A stretch of 22,553 bases of DNA from positions 1 through 22,553 of the forward strand of contig DATFXR010000677.1 in the NCBI GenBank assembly GCA_035315685.1, written 5' to 3'. How positions within the stretch are numbered: position 1 is the stretch's first letter; each line of letters opens with the position of its first letter. The notes beneath the pieces were generated by a model. That model searched no databases. It saw nothing but the letters and a program-made list of their open reading frames with translations, and was not told the origin of the DNA. The position numbers and the translations under genes were made by a program. Positions 14,501 to 21,900 of the stretch are shown one piece after another. Source of the stretch: QHWK01 sp035315685. Lineage in GTDB: Bacteria > Acidobacteriota > Vicinamibacteria > Vicinamibacterales > CAVVIG01.

Positions 14501-15905
14501 GAGCGGCTTTGAAGTGTTCACCCGGTCACAGAACGGTGCGCCGGTGCTGTCGCGCGACACGCTTCATGTCATGGACGACAAGCGGCGCGTCGCGATCATC
14601 GATCGGGCCACGCTCGGCGACGATGGCTCGCCGCCGCTGAACATCCGGTATCAACACGACAACCATCTCGGTTCGGCGGTCCTCGAGATCGATCAGCAGG
14701 GTGCGATCGTCTCCTTCGAGGAGTACTACCCGTTCGGCAGCACGTCGTTTCAGTCGGGCCGCTCGCAGGCGGAGGTGCAGCTGAAACGCTATCGGTATCT
14801 CGGCAAGGAGCGCGACGAGGAATCCGGCCTCTTCTACTACGGCTCCAGATACTACGCGCCGTGGCTCGCGCGCTTCACCTCCGCGGATCCCAAGGGGATC
14901 GACGGCGGGCTCAACGCCTTTGCCTACGTACGCAACAACCCGATCCGGCTCATCGATCCCGACGGTCGCGACTCGATGACGTTCGGTCGCGCGCTCGAAG
15001 TGCTTCACGCGAACCTGAAGAGCACGCAGGCCAACGCCGCCAAGGCGTTGATGTACACGAAGTCGTACGGCAACGCTGCGCTGGCGATCCTCAAGGTGTC
15101 GGAGCAACAGCGCGTGCCGCCGGCGAAAGCGCTGATTCTCGTCGCACAAGCGCTGCAGGAACAGGCCGTCACGATCTGGCAGAGGGACAAGTTCGAGAAG
15201 ACCGGCTACCGCATGTTCAACATGCAGGTGCACGATCGAGAAAGCGACGAGTTCAAGAAGACCAACAAGGACTGGCAGCTGCCCGGCGTCTCGTCCACGC
15301 GGCTCGACTCCAGCGAAGCCACCGATCGCTCGGGCGGCGACGTCAGGAACAGTCCGTTTTTCAAATACAGGAACGTGGAGACGTCGGTCGGTCACTTCCT
15401 TGGCCGCCTGTCGGGTAAGGACGAGTACTTCCTGGCCAAGGGGACGAAGGAAATCCACGCGCTGCAGGAGAACTACAAGGCTGCGCACACGTCGCTGCTC
15501 GATGCCGGACAGGGCGTCGCCGACTACGGCGCGAAGCTCAAGGCCGCGGGCTACGCCAAGGACGCCGACTACGCCGGGACGCTCAAGCAGAAATACGGCG
15601 AGGTGCTGCAAGACTTCCTCGGCATCATCAATACGACGCTCAAGGAGTCGCAGTCGGCGGTCAACGCGATGGATCCGGCGAGGCTGGAGAGCGACATCGC
15701 GAGTTGGAGTGCGGCGGTCGCGGAATTCGAGCGCAGCGGCCCCCGGTCGGGACTGGCAGTGACAGCCGAGAACGTCGCGGAGATCAAGGGGTGGATTCGC
15801 GGCTGGCAGAAGGAATTGCGCGAGACGCGCGAAGTGTTGCGCGCCTACGCCAAGCTCGAGGAAACGAAGAAACAGATCGAGAACATCCTGGCTCCAACGA
15901 AGTGA
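8505..15905 (+). CDS. Tc toxin TcB-TcC fusion (SpvB/RHS) with GH73-like C-terminal cargo
   Basis: A 2466-residue protein that joins Tc subunits B and C in one chain; typical separate TcB (about 1480) and TcC (about 960) add up to this length. Residues about 39-330 are the SpvB-type region (FAINPVNGTASITVPLPLTP, LGLTYNSGGGNGVFGLGW). FG-GAP-type repeats follow at about 549-680 (MIDLDGDGRPELVL, LADMTGDGLVDIV, LADISGSGTADIMYL). TcdB-middle sequence covers about 740-850 (YSNGRGKEVSFEYRSSTQYY, REFRGFGRVD). A typical TcB end (YDPLGRNIRTDLQNGTFRRR, WDENDTVLQSAWY) lies near 1440-1485. From about 1540, YD/RHS repeats run to the RHS-associated core at 2096-2154. The last 312 residues are the variable cargo region. 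By the known Tc/RHS model the B-C part forms a closed shell around this cargo and self-cleaves it. No signal peptide is seen, as expected for Tc components. It is the first gene of the operon, 54 bases before the TcA-like gene. Confidence 0.93.
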   Translation: MADSDAASRPEISPKGPGAPAKTDHAGGHEQDFFLKIPSVGLPKGGGALKGIDEKFAINPVNGTASITVPLPLTPGRAGAMPSLGLTYNSGGGNGVFGLGWSLALPAIQRRTDKALPRYEDAHDSDTFLINEADDLVPALRQDQLGAWVADQFTDAAGVHVRRYRPRIEGAFSRIEWIRTTTDGGGWWRVTSRENHVTFYGLTPSARIVDPADPKGARVFKWLPELSFDDRGNCAQYYYLPEDTAGVTPAMPERNRLNGVTASANTHLKRIAYCNLDPCFLDPGAPFAPALPVNPRYLFDVVFDYGDHDLAAPVPTPSQPWPCRLDPFSSYRSGFEIRTRRLCQRVLVFHSFRELGDGLTLAPCLVRSLDLHYRFSGNAAASQAERDNAETELLASAEVVSYRRNAAGYDRAAAPAMSFQYQELTFGHDVVEVSAADLAGAPEGLGGNYQWVDLYDEGIAGILSEHEAAWLYKSNFGDGRFSDPQYVAQRPSFAGIASGGLQLLDLEADGRKFVVSSGTPRGYFEIDETSGVKPFVPFERVANLKDDSSVRMIDLDGDGRPELVLSEDEAFVWYPSLGVEGYDDPQRSYRPSDEERGPRVVFSEAEQTVFLADMTGDGLVDIVRIRNGEVCYWPNLGFGRFGARVTMDRAPVFDLPDRFDPRYVQLADISGSGTADIMYLHPRRLQAFLNRSGNGFGDSIDIAPFPSLEPPNRVTVTDFLGRGTACLVWSSSLPANAHAPLRYLDLMNGQKPWLLATYSNGRGKEVSFEYRSSTQYYLDDKRAGTPWITKLPFPVHCVARVITSEAVTGHRFVQEMSYRHGYYDHAEREFRGFGRVDTLDSERFENFVRSGGSNIVDQPLFQPPVLTRTWYHTGAYVDRERMRVSLAGEYYANPAFAEHALPGPDGMSAALSLIEEREAFRACKGRMIRQEIYALDGAPGQSAPYTTASHTWTIQLVQPRAVNQHAVFLPLETEALTYHYERNSTDPRTIHELNLAHDEIGNVLRSASVAYPRRTPDASLPQPVQDEQSRVLITCVEYGFTLDQVGDSFYRLRQPSETRTYQLSGLAAPAGCFTAALLETALGAAQPIGYEATAVASPSKRLLHRERTLYWNETATAALPLGAMNRLGLRYESYRLCFTTPLLQDLLGNRWNPAMLVEGHFVLSDDYKAAGLFPPEDASGDAWARSGHTELFANPAQHFYLPLTFHDADGSVTTATYYSDYHLVIESMVDAVGNLQHAEAFDFRVVSPIRTRDANSNLVEVALDVRGLVTGTAIRGKGDEADDLDGFAADLSAAQIAAFFSDPDTHGPALIGNATTRFVYDHFSIPARAALVTRETHHRDEIQTGVPSPLRYSFEYTDGMGRVAMKKVQANPGPARQLDAAGSVVVVDTAPSLRWVGDGRTVVNNKGNPVKQYEPYFSVTHAYESAAALVGIGATPILSYDPLGRNIRTDLQNGTFRRRVFDVWHSESWDENDTVLQSAWYDQRTNGALAADPDQHAAAQKAALHHDTPLVEHVDTIGRAFYSVAHNRFRDDNNTIVDEHPATRAVLDIEGQRRQAIDARGNVLVHCKYDMLGQAAWQQSADAGTRRLLNDSMQKPLYSWDPDDNRVQIVYDALHRTIERRAVLADNTALTFETQVWGEGQPNDTQLNLRGQLVQQTDGAGVVTHLVYDFKANLLHSSRDLTSDYTATPNWGGATPVSMQGVARLTIAEFDAMNRPVKVTTPDGSVTTSHYDRAGYLTTVTVSVAGGAETTILGGVEHDEKGHRLRVEYGSGVTALYDYDPLVFRLTRAQLLRPADHTTLQDIRYVHDAVGNVTSMVDAAQQSTYFNNQLIDPRQDFEYDALYQLVTAEGREAVGQNLPVDDHDTARRFLDFKADGNAVQRYRQRYAYDLSGNIVAMRHLAGNGAFTNQWTRTFTAEAQSNRLQTVTLGQQTDAFHYDASGNLTALPHLPGIFWDFQGRVTRLDLGGGGAAWYQYDASGDRVRKVVERQGGLVEDRIYLSGFEVFTRSQNGAPVLSRDTLHVMDDKRRVAIIDRATLGDDGSPPLNIRYQHDNHLGSAVLEIDQQGAIVSFEEYYPFGSTSFQSGRSQAEVQLKRYRYLGKERDEESGLFYYGSRYYAPWLARFTSADPKGIDGGLNAFAYVRNNPIRLIDPDGRDSMTFGRALEVLHANLKSTQANAAKALMYTKSYGNAALAILKVSEQQRVPPAKALILVAQALQEQAVTIWQRDKFEKTGYRMFNMQVHDRESDEFKKTNKDWQLPGVSSTRLDSSEATDRSGGDVRNSPFFKYRNVETSVGHFLGRLSGKDEYFLAKGTKEIHALQENYKAAHTSLLDAGQGVADYGAKLKAAGYAKDADYAGTLKQKYGEVLQDFLGIINTTLKESQSAVNAMDPARLESDIASWSAAVAEFERSGPRSGLAVTAENVAEIKGWIRGWQKELRETREVLRAYAKLEETKKQIENILAPTK
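14790..14966 (+). other. RHS-associated core, self-cleavage region of TcC
   Basis: Residues 2096-2154 of the fusion carry the conserved RHS core: YRYLGKERDEESGLFYYGSR, then YYAPWLARFTSADPKGIDGG, then NAFAYVRNNPIRLIDPDG. This segment marks the end of the RHS shell and the aspartyl-type autoprotease that frees the cargo in characterised TcC and RHS proteins; candidate acidic residues are Asp2128, Asp2151 and Asp2153. The usual DPxGL ending reads DPDGRD here, with Arg in the Leu position. Confidence 0.9.
15042..15620 (+). other. GH73/FlgJ-like glucosaminidase domain as toxin cargo
   Basis: Residues about 2180-2372 of the fusion match the GH73 (glucosaminidase/FlgJ) pattern in order. VAQALQEQA parallels the family's LAQAxLESG, placing Glu2219 at the catalytic general-acid position. 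GYRMFNMQ (2234-2241) is in the place of NLFGIK, about 18 residues later. FFKYRNVETSVGHFLGRL (2285-2302) parallels the FRxYxSxxESxxDYxxxL stretch. YGAKLKAAGYAKDADYAGTL, with GYAKDADYA starting at 2349, parallels the GYATDPxYAxKL end motif. Known members cut the GlcNAc-MurNAc bond of peptidoglycan. About 95 further helical residues follow. The Gly after the catalytic Glu motif and the NLFGIK residues are diverged, so activity is uncertain. Confidence 0.65.
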
Positions 15906-15949
15906 CGTGGCCGTTCCGCGCCGTGGCCACAGGCGCCCAGCGACAGATC

Positions 15950-15953
15950 GAGG
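15950..15953 (+). promoter_or_regulatory. Ribosome binding site of the TcA-like gene
   Basis: GAGG followed by six bases and ATG at 15960, within the 54-base gap after the toxin fusion. There is no hairpin with a T-tract in the gap, so both genes are probably on one transcript. Confidence 0.6.
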
Positions 15954-15959
15954 CAGCGC

Positions 15960-18900
15960 ATGTCGACAACCATCGTTCACACCGCCAGCAACCCGAGTGT
16001 TCCGTCACGCATCACGATTTTTGGCCGCGTGTTCGTCCCGAACGGCACTCCGGCCGCCGGCCTCACGGTCAACGCGCGCGAACGCGGCCTGCGCGGCGGC
16101 AACGTCGTCGCGACCGCGCAGACCGGGCGATTTGGCGACTACACGGTCGCCTTCGACGTCGCGCGGCTGACGCTCGCCGCCGGCGGCCGCTCGAGCGTTC
16201 AGCTCGAAGTGACCACCACTCCGCCCGCAGGAACCGTCGCGATCAATCCCACCCTGCTGGGGATGTCTCAGATGCTGTTCAACCTGCGGGAGACCAACTG
16301 CGTGGACATCATGCTCACGCATGCCGAGTACGCCGGCGCCGCAGAGTTCGACGCGCTGATGGCGAACGTGAAGACGCTGCTCGGGACGCTCGACATCACC
16401 ACCCTCACCCAGGACGAGAAGCAGCAGGACTACGACTTTCTCGCGGGCACGCTGGGTCGCGAATCGACGGAGATGCGCATGCTGGCCGACGCCGGTCGGT
16501 TCGCGGCGCAGACCGGCATTCCCGCGGGCGTGTTCTACGCCGTGATGAAGCTGAACGGGCAGACCACGCTGCCTGAGATTCTGTCGCTCGATCGTTCCAC
16601 GCTTCGCGCGGTGCTCGATCGCGCGGTGAGCCAGAAGCTGATCACCCCTGACACCGTCGGCCCGTTCGCCGCGCTGTCCGCGCGTTTCGATCAACAGGTC
16701 GTGCAGGGTGTGCTGACCGAACAACCGGCCGGCGTGCCGGCGAATCTCGCCACCATCCTCGGCCTCGCGATTCCCGATCCGAGGCTCGCCACCCAGTTTC
16801 TCACGAGCTATCAGACATGGGCCGGCGACCTCGCCGGCTTCTGGAAGCAGATGGCGGCCGCGGGATCAGGGTTCGACACCGCGACCGTCGCCAGGACGCA
16901 ACGCGCGATTCAACTCGGCGGCATCACCGGTTATCACGCGCAGATGACGGCCGCGCTCCTTGCCAGCGTCGGAAGCCGCACGGTGCCGACGCTGCGCGAT
17001 CTCGCGCGCTGGGACGAAACCGACTGGGCGGCCTTCATCAACCAGGTGGGCACCGCGAACAAGATCGTCGCCGTGCCCCCGGTGATTTCCGGAGACGGCG
17101 ATGCGGTGCGCGTCGCCAACTACGCGAAGACGCTGGCGCGCGTCATGGCCGACGCCTTTCCGACCACCGCGTTCTCCGGCAGGCTGGCGAAAGACAACCA
17201 ACCGCCCTTCAAGGCGCCAACCGATGTGCGCACGTTCATCGACGCCAATCCGACCTTCGATTTTGCCAAGCACCCGGTCTACTCGCTGCTCGACAAGAGC
17301 TCGCCGTTCACGCTGACCGGTGTCACGAATCAGAAGACATTCCTCGCCGACATGAAATCGGCGCAGCGGCTGTTCAAGCTGACGCCCGACTATTCAAAGA
17401 TGCGCGCGCTGATGGCCGACGGCCTCGATTCCGCCAGCCGCGTGATGGGGATGCCGAAGGATGCCTTCGTGATGAAGTACAGCGCTCCGCTTGGCGGCGA
17501 CGACAAGGCCGCGGCGCTCTACATGAAGGCCTCGAACGCCTCGATGCTGTCGGCGCACCTGTACGCGCGGATGAACCCGCAGCTCGGTTTCTCGCCTGGT
17601 GTCATTCCCGGTCAGGGTCCGCAGTCGATCGCCGATCCGACGCTCGCGACGATGTTCGGCAGCCTGGACGCGTGCGGCTGCGACGACTGCCAGTCTCTGT
17701 ACAGCCCGTCGGCCTACTTCACCGACATCATGGCGTTCCTTCAGAAGAACGCTCCGCCGGTCTTCAACGAGTTGACGCGGCGGCGCCCCGATCTCCTGTC
17801 GATCGAGCTGACCTGCGCGAATACGAACACGCCGCTCCCCTACGTCGATCTCGTCAACGAGCGGCTCGAGGCGCTGGTGCTGTCGAAGCTGACTCCGCCG
17901 ATCGCGCCGCCGGCGTCGTACCAGACCCAGGGGACCGCCGCGGAGCTCGCCGCCAACCCGGAACACATCTACAAGGATCCGGCCGACCACCAGTACAAGT
18001 CGTACCAGGCGGTGCAGTCGGCGTACGACACGCTCGAGTCTGCCGTTTACCCGCCGCCGCTGCCATTCCATCTGCCGCTCGAGGAAGCGCGGACCTATTT
18101 CAGTCACCTCGGGATCGAGCGCGCGGCGCTGCTGCAGACGTTCGCCCCGCTGAATCCGGCGAGCGATCCCGCTCACCCTGACTGGCCGGCCGGCAGCAAC
18201 GGACCGACCGAGCTGCTCATTGCCGCCGAACAGCTCGGGCTCTCGAAACAGGAGACCGACATCATCACCGGCGAAACGACGGGACAGCCCTCGAGCGCGA
18301 CGGCCGGCCGGTGGAACTTCTACGGGTTCGACAAGGCCGATAACTTCGCTCCCATTCCCGATCCGGCGGACTCGCAGCAGTCGCTGACCGGCAACTGGAT
18401 CGCCGTGCTGTCCGGGCGCGTCGACGTGTTCCTGCAGCAGAGTGGCCTTGCCTACACCGAGCTGCTCAAGCTGCTCGAGACCGATTTCGTCAACCCGGCG
18501 GTGAACGGGACGCGTGCGATCTCGATTGTCTCGACCGATCCGACCGATCCAGGCACGTGCGCCCTCGCGAAGCTCGCGCTTCCCGGGCTCGGCGCCACGG
18601 CGCTCGAAAAGATCCATCGCGTCGTCCGGTTGTGGCGCCGCCTCGGCTGGACTCCGTTTCAGATCGACAAAGCGATCATGTCGCTCGGCGGCGGCGCGCT
18701 CAATCGCCTGGCGATCGTCAAGGTTGCGGCGACGGCGAGCCTGATGCGTGCGCTCGGTCTCGACGTCGAACCGGTGCTCGCCTTCTTCGGCCCGATCGAC
18801 AGCGCCCGCTACGTCGACTTCGATACCGATGAGAACGGCACGATCCTGTCGCTCTATGACACGCTGTTCCGCAACAAGGCGGTGCTCAACCCGCCAGACG

Positions 18901-21900
18901 CGGCGTTCGCGCTCGACCCAACCACGCTCAGCGGGAGCCTGAGCGCGCACACCGACGCGCTCTTCGCAGCGTTCCAGATCACCTCGGCCGACTACTCGCT
19001 GGTCACGGATGCCAGCGCCGGCATCGTCGTCTCCGATACGTTGTCGATCGGCAACCTGAGCGCGCCCTACCGGCATGCGACGCTGGCCCGCGCGCTCGGC
19101 CTCTCGATTCGCGACTACCTCACGCTTCGAGCGCTGCTCGGCGTCGATCCATTCGCGTCGGTCGAGGCGGCGCTCGCCTTCGTCGGGAGCGCGCAGCAAC
19201 AGGCCGCCGGCGTCTTCACCGTCGCGCAACTCGACTACCTGTTGCGCCACAACGTCCAGTCCAGCGCCGGCGTCGCGCCAACGGCCAGCTCGATCGCCCT
19301 GTTCCTGACGCGGCTGCGCACCGATCTCGCGAAGGTGCAACCGAAACTGACCGACGGCATGAGCGCGCAGGAGATCGACGACGCCAACACCGCGGCTGAC
19401 ACCGCGCGGCGCAACCTCGTGAAGCACACGGTTGCCGAGACGCTGGCGATCAGTCCTGCCGGGTCGAACGAGTTGCTCGGCACGCTGGTGAGGAGCCTCG
19501 CGAACCCTGGTGTGGCGAGCATCGAGGAGTTCGTGGATCCCGGCTTCATCGAGGGCACGCTGACGATCGTCGAGAGCGGCCCTGTCGCGAATCAGTCCGT
19601 CGCGCTGCCGGACCTCTTCCAGCTGTACCGGAAGCTGCACAAGATCGCGCTGTTCCTGTCGTCGCTGGCGATCGCGGACGACGATCTGGAATTCTTCCTC
19701 TACCCGCCGGCCGGACTGGGGCTGCTGGATCTGGCGACGCTTCCCCTCAGCTTCACTGCGAACGCGAACTACGCCGGGTATCAGAAGCTCGTCGATTTGA
19801 TACGGGCGCGCGATCTCCTGCCGTTCGGCACGCCCGGCATTCCGGCGATCGTCGACGCCGCGGTGGCGGCGTCGCCATCGAAACAGGCATGGATCGACGC
19901 GCTCGGGCAACGCACGCAGTGGGGCGACGCGATCGCGGCGCTGGTCGGCGACGCCGCGACGTTGACCGACGGCGGCGTGCTCCACACGAACTTCCCCGCC
20001 GACTTCCGGGGCGGCGGGATTCTGCTGCGGCTGCGCGACTGCGTTGCGGCGTTGAAACGTCTCGGCATGAGCGCGGCGCAGAGCGCCGCCGCACTGCGCG
20101 CCGACATCGATGCCGCCGCCGCCACCGAGGTGAAGAACGCCGCCAAGGCGCGGCACAGCGACGAAGAATGGCTGACGATCGCCAAGGACCTGCGCGACCC
20201 GCTGCGGGAGAAGCAGCGCGCCGCGCTCGTCGCCTGGGTCGTCGCTCACGCCAACCCGGGGCAGCACCAGGTCTGGAAGGATGCCGACGAACTCTACGAG
20301 TACCTGCTGATCGACGTCCAGATGGAACCGATCATGATCACCTCGCGCACCAAGCAGGCGATCAGCAGCGTGCAGCTCTTCATCGACCGCGTGCTGCTGA
20401 ACCTGGAGCACCCGAACATGGACAAGCTCCAGCCGGCGCTGGCGCTGAGCACCGACCTCGCCACTCAGTGGAAGGAGTGGCGGAAGATGTACCGAATCTG
20501 GGAAGCCAACCGGAAGATCTTCCTGTATCCCGAGAACTGGATCGAACCGGATCTGCGCGATGATCCGTCGCCGTTCTTCACAGAGCTGCAGACCCAGCTC
20601 GCCCAGAACGAACTCGACAACGACAACGTCGAAGACGCGCTCATCACCTATCTCGAAAAGCTCGATTCAGTCGCGCGGCTGGAGATCGTCGCGCTCTATC
20701 ACGAAGTGGACGCCGATGCGGCGATCGACACGCTGCACATCGTCGGCCGGAGCTACGGAACGCCGCACCGCTACTGGTACCGGCGGCGCGAGCAGGGCGA
20801 GTTCACCGCGTGGGAAAAGATGGACGTCGACGTCGAGGGCGACCATCTCGCGCTCCTCGTCTGGGATCGGCGCCTTCACCTGTTCTGGCTGCATTTCGAG
20901 GAGAAGACCGAAGAGACCGACGTGACGATGCCGGCCACCAACACGGCGATGGCCAAGGCGCGGCGGTACTACCAGATCCAGGTCGCCTACAGCCAGTTGA
21001 GGAAGAACAACTGGTCAGCCCGCTGCATGTCCAAGAACAGCATCCAATCAGCGAGCGCGACGACCGACGATGATCTCGCGGACATCCAGCGCGCCGTCTT
21101 CATCTACCACACGTTGATGAACGACGACCTGTACGTGATCCTGATGGACGACTCGCAGTCGCCGTTCGGCTACTTCCACTATCACGATCACCACAGCGAT
21201 CCGGCGGTGGTGAGCACGTCGATCGATGTCACGGCCTCGGTGGCGCCGCCCGGCCACACCCATCTCAGCGACATGCAGTTCGTGGAGGATGAATCGGCCA
21301 ACCAGCTGTACCGGGACGACAACATCTACTACAAGAGCGTCGTGATCAGCTACTTCGACGGGACCGACTGGGTCGAGAAAACCAAGACGGTCTATCCGTC
21401 GCCGCCGGTGCTCGCGCAGACCAGGCACGGTCAGTACCGGGTGGTCGTGCCGGGGAATTTCTCGCGCTATCCGCTCGAAGGCGATTTCTTCTTCCAGGAT
21501 CGCGTCAACACGTTCTACGTCTACCCCCAGACCGAGTATCGCTACACCGACATCGTGCTGGACAACTCCGCCGCGATCGGCAAGGCCGACGACATCTGGA
21601 AGCTCTATTACCAGCCGCCGGTGCAAAAGCCGGATCCGATCGGACCGGCCATCAACCCGCAATTGAGCAATCCCTACGCCGTCGTCGGCGCGTTGTATCA
21701 GCCGCAGCTGCTGTCCGGCGCCGGCTCGCTGCCGGCGCCGCAGATGAAAGTCGAAGCGCGCCGCCTGACGAGGGGCGCGATCGATCCGGAGCCGGTCCCG
21801 TCCGTTCCAATCAAGGCGACCGGCCTGTCGTTCGAGTACAACGACAGCCTCACCTTCCAGAAAGAGGCACAGTTCGGCACCGGCGGCATCCTGCGGAACC

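Noticed and set aside
14967..15905. ADP-ribosyltransferase cargo as in SpvB or TccC3
   Set aside because: No Arg...Ser-Thr-Ser...ExE signature was found in the C-terminal 312 residues; the GH73-like motifs fit better.
17394..20411. 1005-codon open frame on the minus strand inside the TcA-like gene
   Set aside because: Composition is Arg/Val/Asp/Gln-rich, as expected from the antisense of GC-rich codons; the plus strand has clear TcA signatures.
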